NCBI RefSeq assembly: GCF_000014145.1
Contig: NC_008255.1
Coordinates: 621,501 to 685,500 of the forward strand
DNA from: Cytophaga hutchinsonii ATCC 33406
Lineage (GTDB): Bacteria > Bacteroidota > Bacteroidia > Cytophagales > Cytophagaceae
Reading direction: 5' to 3'
Length of the DNA stretch: 64,000 nucleotides
The translations under genes were made by a program, and so were the position numbers. Numbering within the stretch: position 1 is the stretch's first letter; each line of letters begins with the position of its first letter. This document shows positions 8,228 through 18,232 of this stretch, in pieces. Below the pieces are notes generated by a model. The model was not told the DNA's origin. It searched no databases and saw only the letters and a program-made list of their open reading frames with translations.

Positions 8228-8882
8228 TCACATTAAATTAAGTACTGGTATGAATAATTTATTAAACAACAAATGGGCATGGGCGGTAGTGATCCTGGTT
8301 ATCATAAATTTCGCCTCAATAGGAGTTATGTGGGCAACGCTTTGCAGAAGCGGCCATCATATGAGACCAGATCACATGCAGCACATGGGGTATCATTCCG
8401 GAGGCCCTATGAATAAAGGTGAAAGAGAAGATCATGGAAACAGAGATTTTCTTGCACAGGCATTGAATTTAACACCGGAACAAAAAGTGGCCTTTAAAAA
8501 ATTAAAGGAAGAACATTTTAAAGCCATGGAAAGTAACAGGAAAGAAATAGGCGCGCTTCGTAAAGAGGTTATCGAACACCTCGGAAAACCGGAATCAGAA
8601 GTTGAACCGACCTTTCAGAAAATAGGTGCATTGGAAATAAAAAATCAGGAAGAGGCATTTAAACATTTTAGTGAAATGTATGCATTGTGTACCGATTCTC
8701 AAAAAGTGCTTTTAAAAGAAAAACTTTCCAACGTAATGAATCATCCAAGGCCGGGGAACGGAGCATCTAAAAACAACAGGATGTATGGACATAAAAAAGG
8801 TATGCACGGAAAACAATTCAGGCAGTGTAAACAACATACATGCACACCACCTGATGGTGAGCATGAAAAAGCTAACAAGTAA
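8220..8882 (+). CDS. Membrane-anchored periplasmic heavy-metal sensor (CpxP/ZraP/CnrX-like)
   Basis: A 220-residue protein with an N-terminal membrane anchor (about 20-41) and a periplasmic helical domain. The domain has the LTxxQ-type motif (LNLTPEQKVAFKKL, residues 82-96) characteristic of Spy/CpxP/ZraP and CnrX proteins. A Met/His-rich stretch at 46-63 (HHMRPDHMQHMGYHSGG) and a His/Lys-rich tail with two Cys are plausible copper, zinc or nickel ligands. It is translationally coupled to the preceding gene through ATGAGTAA, which supports this start over the internal Met11. With the sigma factor and the small membrane protein it resembles CnrYXH. The metal is not determinable from sequence. 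Confidence 0.85.
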   Translation: MSNHIKLSTGMNNLLNNKWAWAVVILVIINFASIGVMWATLCRSGHHMRPDHMQHMGYHSGGPMNKGEREDHGNRDFLAQALNLTPEQKVAFKKLKEEHFKAMESNRKEIGALRKEVIEHLGKPESEVEPTFQKIGALEIKNQEEAFKHFSEMYALCTDSQKVLLKEKLSNVMNHPRPGNGASKNNRMYGHKKGMHGKQFRQCKQHTCTPPDGEHEKANK

Positions 8883-8906
8883 TTAAATATAATGTATTTG
8901 GTTCAA

Positions 8907-8944
8907 AGCAAAGATCCCGCTTAAAGGCGGGATCTTTGCTTTTA
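8907..8944 (+). terminator. Rho-independent terminator after the sigma/metal-sensor unit
   Basis: A perfect 14-bp stem, AGCAAAGATCCCGC / GCGGGATCTTTGCT, with a six-base loop (TTAAAG), followed by TTTAT. It starts 24 bp after the ZraP-like gene. Confidence 0.92.
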
Positions 8945-8971
8945 TAACTATTTAATTATTAATAATTTGTA

Positions 8972-9145
8972 TTTTTTGTGGTGGTAAGAAATCCGTAATT
9001 ACTTCAAATTATCTTCAGATTTGAGCGGTATTGAAGTTACTTTGTAAGGTTATCATAAGTTAACAGCCGAAGAATAGTATTCAGACCGGTGTCTTTCCAG
9101 CTATTGAAAAATAAAGACTACTAAATTGATAGAGATAGTATAAAT
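8972..9145 (+). promoter_or_regulatory. Leader/promoter of the first susC, conserved in the second
   Basis: This 174-bp non-coding leader aligns with the leader of the second susC (21445-21619). Shared blocks are TTTTTTG(T/G)TGTGGTAA-like sequence, CCGTAATT, TTCAGATTT, TACTTTGT and, immediately upstream of the start, the identical 20-mer AAAGACTACTAAATTGATAG at 9113-9132. TACTTTG at 9038-9044 is a near match to the Bacteroidota -7 element TAnnTTTG and would give a 5' UTR of roughly 95 bases. Promoter assignment is inferred from position and conservation. Confidence 0.6.
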
Positions 9146-12100
9146 ATGAAAAAACCAGACAAATTATTGAATACAAAGTTATGGATCGCATTGTTATTTA
9201 TTACGGGAATTCAATGGGCGGCATATTCGCAAACAACATTAAAAGGTATTGTTACAGATGAAATTACAAAAGAAACAATTATAGGTGCAATTGTTCAGGT
9301 GAAAGGTACCAGTGTTGGTACTGCTACCGACGTGGATGGTTATTATGAAGTACGGGTAGATTCATTTCCATGTAAAATTGTTGTCTCATACATTGGTTAT
9401 GTTACCAGGCAGATAGATGTGAACGCTGCTGCTACAGAGCTTAACATCACATTAACATTGAAAACCGACGAATCAGAAATTGTTATTGTTGGTTATGATA
9501 CGCAGCGCAAGGAAGATGTTGTTGGATCAATTGTGAAGATTGATCCGGAAGAAACAAAAAATATTCCGGTTGCGAGTTTTGATGCACAGCTGCAGGGTAA
9601 AGCTGCCGGGGTGCAGGTGAACTCGCAGAACGGTATTCCCGGAGATGCAGTAGTAGTGCGTATTCGTGGAGCATCAACCATTAATGCAAGTGCGGATCCG
9701 CTATACATTATTGATGGGGTTTTTATCAATAATGAAAGTATGTCGACCGTTGATCTTGGCGGTAAAGCTACATCTCCGTTAGCAGATATAAACCCTGCGG
9801 ATATTGAAAATATTGAAGTGCTGAAAGATGCCAGCGCCACTGCAATCTATGGTTCAAGGGGTGCTAATGGTGTTGTGATTGTTACTACCAAAAGAGGTAA
9901 TTATGAACAGAAACCAACATTAACATTTACTACAACGCAGGGTGCAGCCTGGGCGGATAAAAGCAGATTGTGGAAACAGACTACCGGCCCTGAACATGCG
10001 ACACTTGTAAACGAAGCATGGATCAATTCTGGTGTTGACAATCCATCCTTAAATCAGAATTATGCCAACAGACCGTTCAGGCCTGTAAGCGAAGGAGGAC
10101 GCGGTAATCCGGAAGACCAGCAGACATATGACCGTATCAGTGATTTATTCCGTACGGGTTATTTACAGCAATATGACCTGGGCTTACAAGGCGGCGGTAA
10201 AAACAATAAATATTATTTCGGTGCAAGCTATAATAAGCAGGAAGCAAATATTCGTCCGGTGTTTTATGAGCGTGCAAGTTTTAAAGCAAATATTGATTCA
10301 AAAATCAGTGAACGTATTTCGTTTGGTGTAAGTAATACGTTATCGTATTCGTTCAGAAACCAGACACGTGCAGGTACCGGAACCGGTACAGGTATTTTTC
10401 AGTCTGCCTTACACACACCAACGTATCAGCCAAAAAACAATCCTGATGGGACACCGTCAAGACAATCTCCTTTTGACAATCTCGATATTTTATTAAGTGA
10501 TGTATTTATCCGAACAGCGAGTTTACGTTATATAGGCAATAGCTACGCGACATTTGATTTATTGAAAAATAAGGATCTTAAATTCAGAACAAGCTTCAGT
10601 TTAGATTATAACCTGTATGATGAATCTGAATACAATACGTCAAGAACGCTGAAAGGAGCCGCTACAAGAGGCTTTGGCCTGTCTAACATTTCTCAGAATA
10701 CAACCTGGATCAATGAACAGACAATTACATACCGTAAGTCTATTCGCAACAAACACACCCTTGGTGTATTGGTAGGTAATACCTTACAGAGTAATACACT
10801 TAAAGGAACCTATACAACCGGTACCGGTTTCCCAAACAATACCTATACACAGATTTCATCTGCCAGTGTGCGGAACGCAAATCAGGAGTGGACAAAGTCA
10901 ACGCTTGCTTCCTTTTTCTCCCGTGTAGATTACAACTACAAACATAAGTATTATGTAGAGGCTTCTATACGTGCCGATGGTTCTTCTAAGTTTGGTGAAA
11001 ACAACCGTTGGGGATATTTTCCTTCAGTAGGCGCATCCTGGAGAATTAAGCAGGAAAACTTTATGCAGAATGTTAAACCTGTATCGGATCTTAAAGTCAG
11101 AACAAGTTATGGTATTCTGGGAAATCAGAATGGGATCAACAACTTTGCTGCACAAGGTTTATGGACAGGTGGTGCAAACTATCCGAATACACCGGGAACA
11201 GCAGATCAGCCGGGAACAACGCCCCTTCAGTTAGCAAATAAAAATCTGCGTTGGGAAAAAACACAGCAGCTGGATTTTGGTATTGATATAGCATTCTTTA
11301 ATAACCGCATTGCGTTAACGACTGATTTTTATTACAAGCGTACAACAGATCTTCTGTTACCAACACAGGTTCCTGCAACAACCGGATTTACCACATACCT
11401 GACAAACTCTGGCGAGATCAGTAACAAAGGGATAGAGATTGCTATTCAAACACAGAATATCAAATCGAAAAAATTCTCCTGGAACACAAGCTTCAACTTT
11501 ACACGCAATGTAAACAAAGTTGAAAAGCTTGAAAACCCATACGTGTACGGATCAAGAGATATGGTGCGTAACGAAGAAGGATACGCATTGTATTCTTTCT
11601 GGATGTACAATCAATTATATGTTGACAAACAAACCGGACAGGCAGTGTTTGAAGATGTTAACGGAGATGGACAAATCACGGTTGCGGATAGAAAAATTAT
11701 GGGTAATGCTAATCCTAAATTCTTTGGAGGTCTTACAAACACATTTAAATATGCAGGTTTTGATCTGAATGTTTTCTTCGTATATCAATATGGAAATAAG
11801 GTTGTAAGCTTTGACCGTATCCTCAATGAAGGTGGCGGTACAAAAGATAATAACAGAGGTATTTTTGAATACAACATGAACAGATGGCAGAAACCTGGTG
11901 ATGATACAGATGTGCCAAGAGTTACAAGTGTAGGGAACAATTATGGTATTGAACAGAACAGCCGGTTCCTGGAAGACGGATCATTCATACGCTTAAAAAC
12001 ATTGACACTTGGCTATACAGTACCGGTAGACTTTACTAAAAAATATTCCGTGCAGAGTGTACGCTTCTTTGTTACAGGGACCAACTTATTATTATTCACG

Positions 12101-12220
12101 AAATATAAAGGTCCGGATCCGGAAGCTGTACATACCTCAGAACAGAATGCACGCGGCATTGATGTGGGTACACCTCCGCAACCTGTATCTGTACAAGGCG
12201 GATTAACAATAACTCTTTAA
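9146..12220 (+). CDS. susC: SusC/RagA-family TonB-dependent outer-membrane transporter (copy 1)
   Basis: A 1024-residue outer-membrane importer. It has a signal peptide (about 1-28), a carboxypeptidase-regulatory-like beta domain (about 31-115, TLKGIVTDEITKETIIGAIV), then a plug with the SusC signature (VVRIRGASTINASADPLYII, then DGVFINN) and DIENIEVLKDASATAIYGSR. The remainder is a 22-stranded-type barrel with conserved segments such as RADGSSKFGENNRWGYFPS and GDGQITVADRKIMGN. The SusD partner starts 18 bp downstream. No polysaccharide-degrading enzyme is nearby; the genes that follow encode DoxX-like membrane proteins and sulfur-type redox enzymes, so the ligand is probably not a glycan. 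The second copy at 21620 has a near-parallel sequence. Confidence 0.95.
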   Translation: MKKPDKLLNTKLWIALLFITGIQWAAYSQTTLKGIVTDEITKETIIGAIVQVKGTSVGTATDVDGYYEVRVDSFPCKIVVSYIGYVTRQIDVNAAATELNITLTLKTDESEIVIVGYDTQRKEDVVGSIVKIDPEETKNIPVASFDAQLQGKAAGVQVNSQNGIPGDAVVVRIRGASTINASADPLYIIDGVFINNESMSTVDLGGKATSPLADINPADIENIEVLKDASATAIYGSRGANGVVIVTTKRGNYEQKPTLTFTTTQGAAWADKSRLWKQTTGPEHATLVNEAWINSGVDNPSLNQNYANRPFRPVSEGGRGNPEDQQTYDRISDLFRTGYLQQYDLGLQGGGKNNKYYFGASYNKQEANIRPVFYERASFKANIDSKISERISFGVSNTLSYSFRNQTRAGTGTGTGIFQSALHTPTYQPKNNPDGTPSRQSPFDNLDILLSDVFIRTASLRYIGNSYATFDLLKNKDLKFRTSFSLDYNLYDESEYNTSRTLKGAATRGFGLSNISQNTTWINEQTITYRKSIRNKHTLGVLVGNTLQSNTLKGTYTTGTGFPNNTYTQISSASVRNANQEWTKSTLASFFSRVDYNYKHKYYVEASIRADGSSKFGENNRWGYFPSVGASWRIKQENFMQNVKPVSDLKVRTSYGILGNQNGINNFAAQGLWTGGANYPNTPGTADQPGTTPLQLANKNLRWEKTQQLDFGIDIAFFNNRIALTTDFYYKRTTDLLLPTQVPATTGFTTYLTNSGEISNKGIEIAIQTQNIKSKKFSWNTSFNFTRNVNKVEKLENPYVYGSRDMVRNEEGYALYSFWMYNQLYVDKQTGQAVFEDVNGDGQITVADRKIMGNANPKFFGGLTNTFKYAGFDLNVFFVYQYGNKVVSFDRILNEGGGTKDNNRGIFEYNMNRWQKPGDDTDVPRVTSVGNNYGIEQNSRFLEDGSFIRLKTLTLGYTVPVDFTKKYSVQSVRFFVTGTNLLLFTKYKGPDPEAVHTSEQNARGIDVGTPPQPVSVQGGLTITL

Positions 12221-12238
12221 TTTATCATAGTTAATAAT

Positions 12239-13579
12239 ATGAATTATATATTTAAAATATCAGCCTTATTGCTATTGCTGTCGCTGCTTTCCTGCAAGAA
12301 ATTTCTTGAAGTGGAACCGAAAGATGCGGTATCGGATCAAATAACAATTGTAGATAAGCTGTCTGCAGAAACCGCGCTTAACGGTGCATACAGAGCGCTT
12401 GCCAGCGATGCGTATTACGGACAGAAATTTCAGTTTGTAAATTATCTGCGGGGAGGAGACCTTGGATGGGGAGATTCACGTACGGTAAACCGTGAATTTA
12501 TTCAGAATAATGTGCGTGCTGATAACGAAGAAGTAAACAATGTGTGGGTGGCAATTTATAAAACCATCAACCTTACAAACCACGTTCTTGCTCGTGTACC
12601 GGAGATAAATGATATTACAATGACGCAGGCAGACAGGAACAGAATATTAGGCGAAGCATATTTTATCCGTGCGCTCTGTTATTTTGATCTTGCAAGAACA
12701 TGGGGCGGTGTGCCATTGATTGTTAAGCCAAGTATAAATGCAGACGATACAAAAGGTATTACCAGAAGCAGTGTGTTTGATGTATATAATTATGTAGAAA
12801 AAGATCTGGAACAGGCAGAATTATTATTACCTGACGGAACAAATCGAATACGTGCAACTAAAAAAACGGTATGGGCATTGAAAGCGCGTTTCCATGCATA
12901 CAGAAGTCAGTGGGGCTTAGCTGAATCATATGCAACGAATGTGATCAATGATGCTGCAAACTATACATTGGTAAAACCGTTTGGCGCCTGGTTTCAGGCA
13001 AACGTGGTTGGTTCAAAAGAATCTATTTTAGAAACTGCTTACAGTTCTGTACTTACCAATACACACCGTAACTCCTGGCTGCCGCCTGAACGCGGAGGTA
13101 TCAGAAGCTGGTTCCCGGTAGATTCATTTGTTACACCAATGAATGACCCTACTATCGGCGGCACCAGAAAAGTTCTTATTGCTAAAGCATCAACAAATTT
13201 ATGGTATGGGCAGTTGTATTACCGCTCTCCTGCAACAGATCCGTCTTACATACTTCGTGTAGCTGAAATCTATTTGTTACGTGCAGAAGCGCGCGCTGAA
13301 CAGGAGAATTACACCGGTGCATCGGATGATATTAATGCTGTAAGAGATCGTGCAGATTTACCTGCTATTGCAGTTACTACAAAAGAAGAAGCAATCTTAG
13401 CGATAGAGAAAGAGATACGGTTTGAGTTTTTTGCAGAACCGCACCGTTTCTTTTATTTGGTACGTAAAGATTTGCTGGATGATAAACTGAATATCACAGA
13501 TCCCAATAAAAACCTGTTACCTATACCAAATCCGCAGATTGTGGTAGATCATTCACTCGCACAAAATCCCGGATATTAA
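12239..13579 (+). CDS. susD: SusD/RagB-family outer-membrane lipoprotein (copy 1)
   Basis: Surface lipoprotein that caps the SusC transporter and captures the ligand. It has a lipoprotein signal with Cys19 (LLSCKKFLEVEPKD) and 446 residues. Family hallmarks include the N-terminal AETALNGAYRAL, the TPR-like GEAYFIRALCYFDLARTWGGVPL, and the C-terminal YILRVAEIYLLRAEARAEQ and EIRFEFFAEPHRFFYLVRKD (in many SusD proteins ERR.EF..EGHR..DL.R). The ending LPIPNPQIVVDH...QNPGY is also typical. It is 18 bp behind its susC and 39 bp ahead of the interrupted DoxX-like gene. Fairly short for SusD, like copy 2. Confidence 0.94.
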   Translation: MNYIFKISALLLLLSLLSCKKFLEVEPKDAVSDQITIVDKLSAETALNGAYRALASDAYYGQKFQFVNYLRGGDLGWGDSRTVNREFIQNNVRADNEEVNNVWVAIYKTINLTNHVLARVPEINDITMTQADRNRILGEAYFIRALCYFDLARTWGGVPLIVKPSINADDTKGITRSSVFDVYNYVEKDLEQAELLLPDGTNRIRATKKTVWALKARFHAYRSQWGLAESYATNVINDAANYTLVKPFGAWFQANVVGSKESILETAYSSVLTNTHRNSWLPPERGGIRSWFPVDSFVTPMNDPTIGGTRKVLIAKASTNLWYGQLYYRSPATDPSYILRVAEIYLLRAEARAEQENYTGASDDINAVRDRADLPAIAVTTKEEAILAIEKEIRFEFFAEPHRFFYLVRKDLLDDKLNITDPNKNLLPIPNPQIVVDHSLAQNPGY

Positions 13580-13618
13580 TTCAATTTAAATCTATCACGT
13601 TAAAAATAGTAAACAGTC

Positions 13619-14968
13619 ATGTCACAAGAATCTACGCCCTTAGCTGCAGCTCCAGTATGGAAGCCATATGAAAAGATCCTGCTTCAGTTTTTTATTATTT
13701 ATTTTGCACTACAGATCATTCCATTAGATTGGAAATTCTATGCGCAAGTATTCTAAATCAACTGGGGAGAATTTTATTACGGGGATTTGTTTGCCTTGTC
13801 AAAGTACACGCCGCGCATTCTTTCCGGTGGTGATAACTATCTGAATTGGATCATCCTTGGTGCTATTGCTGCGGTTGGAACCTTTATATGGAAAAAGGCA
13901 GAAGAAAGTAAAAAACAGCATCTGGATTACGATCAGCTGTATTACTGGTTCCGTGTAGCCCTTCGTTACAGGCTTGCAGTAGGTGTAGTGGCGTATGGTT
14001 TCTTAAAATTGTTTTTGTTACAGGCTCCCTTTCCGTCTATCAGTAATTTAAATACCAATTACGGAGATTTTACTGCCTGGAAAATATTTACCTTAAGTTT
14101 AGGTGCTGCTCCGGTGTATGAAATATTTTTGGGTGTCGTAGAGATTCTTGCCGGCCTATTGCTGCTTAACAGAAAGACAGCAACTATTGGCGCATTTATC
14201 ATTTTATGTTTTGCCGGAAATATTTTCCTTTCCAACCTTGCCTATGAAGGTGGTGAGGCTGTATACAGTTTATTCTTAACGTCAATTGCCTTTTTCTTAT
14301 TCTTATACGATGCACCAAGATTGGTTAACTTGCTATCGCTGGAACAGCCAACAGCGCCAAGTACCTTCAAACCTGTACTTACAGAACAATGGCAGGCAAA
14401 CGCGCGTTTAGCATTAAAAACACTTTTTATCTTTTTGTTCGTGGGCTTATATGGCTTAAGAGCGTATCAGGGTTCTCAGGTTAATCCGCATAATGTACCT
14501 GTTTCAAAAGGCCTTGCAGAAGCAGCCGGAATTTATAACGTAAAGGATTTTATTATTAATGGCGATACGATTGCCTATTCTACCACAGATACAACACGCT
14601 GGAAAGATGTTGTGTTTGAAAAATGGGCTACGTTAAGCATTCGCAGTAAACGTCCGGTAATTATTGATTCAACCAATTTTGAATCGGTTGCGAAAAGCGA
14701 TGCAGACAAAAATTATGAACTGGCAGGATCTGCCAGCCGGCATTATTACAGCTATACCATTGATTCAATCAATCATTCATTAACGCTTCACAATAAAAAT
14801 AAACATTACAAAGGCGAAGTGCTTGTATGGAAATACGAACGTCCGGATGCGAATACGATTGTATTGTCTGGTTTGAATCACACGAAAGATACCGTGAATG
14901 TTCGGTTAGAGCGTATTGATAAAAAATATTTATTGATCGAAGGCAGAAGAAAGCCGCAAAAATTGTAA
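13619..14968 (+). pseudogene. DoxX-like membrane protein, short type, interrupted by an in-frame stop (paralogue A1)
   Basis: Reading from ATG at 13619 gives MSQESTPLAAAPVWKPYEKI and continues in one frame to 14968, except for TAA at 13754-13756 (codon 46). Sequence on both sides aligns with the intact paralogue at 26112: IPLDWKFYAQVF-stop-INWGEFYY against IPLDWKFYAELFSLQWNVYG. This is therefore a nonsense change with no frameshift. The open part restarts at TTG 13787 (393 codons) and retains the DoxX-like core (LRYRLAVGVVAYGFLKLFLL...) and C-terminal domain, ending EGRRKPQKL. It could be a recent pseudogene, a shortened functional protein, or a base-calling error. It is first after susD, as is its relative after the second susD. 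Confidence 0.75.
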
Positions 14969-15004
14969 GCAATAACTTTACTGTTTATTTAACGGATTAA
15001 ATAT

Positions 15005-16633
15005 ATGTCAACAAATCAGTATACAGGAACTTCTTATTCAGAGGAGGCCGCAACGCTGGAAGGAGTAAGGCCTGCCGCTAAAACCGCACATACATCAGGT
15101 GAATGGAGTTTATTTAAAAAAATCTCATTTAGAATTGCTTTCCCATTCTTTCTGATGATGTGCATTCCGCTGACAGGCGAATGGTACAAACATCTTATCG
15201 GTATTGACTGGACAAACCTGCATTACCGGGATATATATGATATCTGCAGATTCCCGACGTTTTCGTTTATTGAAGTAAGTCCGCAGGCCAGATGGGGGAT
15301 TGGCGGTTATGCAAACTGGGGCGTAACCTTTTTAGTTGCAGTAGCAATTGGCCTGGTATGGACTGTTGTGGATAAAAAAAGAAAAGAGTATGATGTGCTG
15401 AATTACTGGCTGCGTGTTATCATTCGCTACCGTGCAGCACTTGGCATTATTGGTTTTGGTTTTACAAAATTGCTGCCTGTTCAGATGCCGTATCCATCAC
15501 AGGCATTATTAAACGGAGACTTTGGTGATTTTACCGAACAGAAAATTTATTGGATGTCGATCGGTATTGTACCGTGGTACCAGATTTTTACCGGGATTGT
15601 TGAAGTGGGTGCAGGTACGTTATTGTTGTTCCGGAAAACTACTTCGTGGGGTGCAGCATTGCTTGTCGGTACATTAGGTACCATTGTAGTGGTAAACCTC
15701 GCGTATGATGGCGGTGTACATGTATACTCGTCCTTCTTTGTATTACTGGGTGTATACCTGTTGATTACCGATGTTAAAAATGCCGTTGATCTGCTGGTAT
15801 TTGAAAAATTTGTTGTTCCCGTGAAACGTTACTACCCTTTATTTACAGAAGGCTGGCAGAAATACGGACGCATTTTTGTAAAATCTGCAATCGTATTCAT
15901 TTTCATATTTGTATTCTTTTATTATCAGTTATTAAACTTTCTGTATGATCCTTATAAACAGCCATCTTTAAAAGGTGTAAAAGAATTAAGAGGAAATTAT
16001 ACCGTAACGGAATTCAGACTGAACAATAAAATAATTCCATATTCTCCCTTTGATACACAACGCTGGCAGGAGGCTACATTTGAAAAATGGACAACGCTAA
16101 CATATAAAGTCAATAAACCTGTACAGATAGATTTGTCAAACGGAGGCGGCGATCCGATGAAAGATATCAGCCGTACATTTGAAGTGTCTGGTGTTGGTGG
16201 CGGGAGAAGAACGTTTTATTACGATGCAGATACTAAAAATCACATGTTGTATCTGCAGGATAAAAACATTCCAACCCTTCCGAGGAATGTAGGACCTGGT
16301 GGGATCGCAGACCGTAAAAAGCGCGAATCTGCTAAAGACAGCATTTATCCTGAAAACTGGATCTCTACGGCATCACTTGCAAACATTGGGGACAATGCAT
16401 TAAAATTAAATCCCAAAGTAGTGAATACCCGTCGTATTGAAGCGTATAAAACTGAAAAGGAAATCAAAACCAGAAAGAAAATGGTTTTGAATTACACGGT
16501 ATTGAATGATGGTGCCCGGGTAATTTTAACAGGCACAGATGAGAACAGAGATTCTATTTATGTAGTGCTTGATAAAGTAAAGAGAGATTACATCGTTTCT
16601 GAAAGTTCATTGAAAGCGGGCGTATATGAATAG
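15005..16633 (+). CDS. DoxX-like multi-pass membrane protein with C-terminal domain of unknown function (paralogue A2)
   Basis: A 542-residue integral membrane protein. Predicted helices lie near 41-57, 101-122, 133-155, 180-207, 212-233, 238-255 and 289-310. Residues 139-258 resemble DoxX/DoxD (IIRYRAALGIIGFGFTKLLP, GIVEVGAGTLLLFRKTTSWG), the membrane subunits of thiosulfate:quinone oxidoreductase-type proteins. Residues about 325-540 form a soluble domain I cannot assign, marked by LRGNYTVTEFRLNNKIIPYS, RWQEATFEKWTTL, GVGGGRRTFYYDADT and ILTGTDENRDSIYVVLDK. Its stop overlaps the next start by 8 bases (ATGAATAG). The DoxX assignment is by pattern; catalysis is unproven. Confidence 0.72.
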   Translation: MSTNQYTGTSYSEEAATLEGVRPAAKTAHTSGEWSLFKKISFRIAFPFFLMMCIPLTGEWYKHLIGIDWTNLHYRDIYDICRFPTFSFIEVSPQARWGIGGYANWGVTFLVAVAIGLVWTVVDKKRKEYDVLNYWLRVIIRYRAALGIIGFGFTKLLPVQMPYPSQALLNGDFGDFTEQKIYWMSIGIVPWYQIFTGIVEVGAGTLLLFRKTTSWGAALLVGTLGTIVVVNLAYDGGVHVYSSFFVLLGVYLLITDVKNAVDLLVFEKFVVPVKRYYPLFTEGWQKYGRIFVKSAIVFIFIFVFFYYQLLNFLYDPYKQPSLKGVKELRGNYTVTEFRLNNKIIPYSPFDTQRWQEATFEKWTTLTYKVNKPVQIDLSNGGGDPMKDISRTFEVSGVGGGRRTFYYDADTKNHMLYLQDKNIPTLPRNVGPGGIADRKKRESAKDSIYPENWISTASLANIGDNALKLNPKVVNTRRIEAYKTEKEIKTRKKMVLNYTVLNDGARVILTGTDENRDSIYVVLDKVKRDYIVSESSLKAGVYE

Positions 16634-18197
16634 TACGGAGTTAACGCATGAAATAGATTCAACTGAAACTGTTCAACGACAATCCGAATGGAGCCGGAAT
16701 CAGAAATTCTGGTTTCGTGTCGCATTCATTTTCTTTACTGTGATCGCTATTCCTACGAGTGCGAAATGGTATACATTCATTTATAATTTAAATTGGTTAA
16801 ATCTTCATTGTCGGGATCTGTATAATCTTACAAATTATACACCCGACTTTGTGGAATTAAAAAACAGATATGGTTTTGCGGGGTTCGCATCCTGGGGTGT
16901 CTTATTTATTGTCTCGGTCATTGGTTCATTCATATGGGGTCTGGTAGATGCGAAAAGAAAAAACTATGATGTTTTATATTACTGGTTGCGTGTCATTGTA
17001 CGGTATAGAGCAGCACTTGGTATCATTGGTTTTGGTTTTCTGAAATTGTTTCCGGCACAAATGCCCTATCCTTCTTTAGGAATATTGAATGGAGACTTTG
17101 GCGATATGACACAACAAAAAGTGTATTGGATGTCTGTTGCGATCGTTCCGTTTTATCAGGCATTCAGCGGTGTGCTGGAAGTATCGGCAGGTGTGCTGTT
17201 ATTGTTTCGTAAAACAATTCCCTGGGGCAGTGCCTTATTGTTTTCCGCATTAGGTACCATTGCTGTTGTGAATGTTACCTATGACAATACCCTGCATGTG
17301 TATGCAACGTATTTTGCAGTGGCAAGTGCTTTCCTGTTGCTTCATGATCTTAAAAAATCGAAAGAACTTCTCATTGATGAAATAGCTGTAGTCCCTTATA
17401 AATATTATTATCCGGCATTTGCAAAAGCCTGGCAAAAGTATGCACGTATCGGTTTAAAGTCTGGGTTGATTTTACTGTTTGTTGTATGGGCATTTTACCT
17501 GGAAGGAATTAATTTTTTATATGATCCGTATAAACAGCCGGCAGTTAAAGGAGTAAAAGAACTGCGCGGAAATTACGATGTGGCTGAATTCAGAATTAAT
17601 AACAAGGTGATTCCCTATGCGCCTTTGGATAGTGTACGCTGGAGTGAAGTGACATTTGAAAAATGGACATCCTTATCTTTTAAAGTCAACAAACCTGTAC
17701 AGATTGATTTGTCTAACGGTGGCGGAAGCCCTGCGATGGATATTCACCGGACTACAGAAGTTGCCGGACTGGCAGGTGGGAGAAGGGTATTTTACTATCA
17801 GGCAGATACCGTTAAACAGATTCTTTATTTACAGGATAAAAATATAGCCGGTATTAAAGCCGGTGATTTAAATGAACGCAGGGTGCCGGATAAAATTTTA
17901 AAAGACAGCATTTATCCCGCAGATTGGATTCCAAAAGAATCACTTGCTGCAATCGGAAATGAGTTGTATAAAATAAATCCGAAGGCAATGTCAACTACCC
18001 GTATCCGGGAATATGAGGCAGGCGATAAATTTAAAAACCGGAATAAAATGATTTTGCATTACCAGATCATTGATGGCGGAACGCAGGTTATTCTATCGGG
18101 TACAAATGAAAAAAGAGATTCTGTATACATCGTGCTGAATAGAATCAACAGAAGATATACATTAACGCCAAGCAAGCTTGATGCAGGTGTATATTGA
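16626..18197 (+). CDS. DoxX-like membrane protein with C-terminal domain (paralogue A3)
   Basis: A 523-residue close relative of the preceding gene. The DoxX-like core is at about 126-242 (VRYRAALGIIGFGFLKLFPA, then VLEVSAGVLLLFRKTIPWGS). A final helix at about 277-295 leads into the unassigned domain from about 312 (LRGNYDVAEFRINNKVIPYA, RWSEVTFEKWTSL, GLAGGRRVFYYQADT). It has the long-form insertion containing IYPADWIPKESLAAIGNE, which the short paralogues lack. The N-terminal signature WLNLHCRDLYNL is shared with its neighbours. Start overlaps the upstream stop, indicating translational coupling. No heme or flavin motif is visible, so any cofactor (quinone is the family precedent) is inferred. 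Confidence 0.72.
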   Translation: MNSTELTHEIDSTETVQRQSEWSRNQKFWFRVAFIFFTVIAIPTSAKWYTFIYNLNWLNLHCRDLYNLTNYTPDFVELKNRYGFAGFASWGVLFIVSVIGSFIWGLVDAKRKNYDVLYYWLRVIVRYRAALGIIGFGFLKLFPAQMPYPSLGILNGDFGDMTQQKVYWMSVAIVPFYQAFSGVLEVSAGVLLLFRKTIPWGSALLFSALGTIAVVNVTYDNTLHVYATYFAVASAFLLLHDLKKSKELLIDEIAVVPYKYYYPAFAKAWQKYARIGLKSGLILLFVVWAFYLEGINFLYDPYKQPAVKGVKELRGNYDVAEFRINNKVIPYAPLDSVRWSEVTFEKWTSLSFKVNKPVQIDLSNGGGSPAMDIHRTTEVAGLAGGRRVFYYQADTVKQILYLQDKNIAGIKAGDLNERRVPDKILKDSIYPADWIPKESLAAIGNELYKINPKAMSTTRIREYEAGDKFKNRNKMILHYQIIDGGTQVILSGTNEKRDSVYIVLNRINRRYTLTPSKLDAGVY

Positions 18198-18232
18198 AAA
18201 TAAAATTATTCCTTTTGAAAAATAAAAATCTA

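Noticed and set aside
13754-13756. TAA in the first DoxX-like paralogue as a recoded sense codon
   Set aside because: Known recoding of stop codons in bacteria uses UGA or UAG with special signals. TAA ends many genes in this window normally, and the paralogue has ordinary residues at this site.
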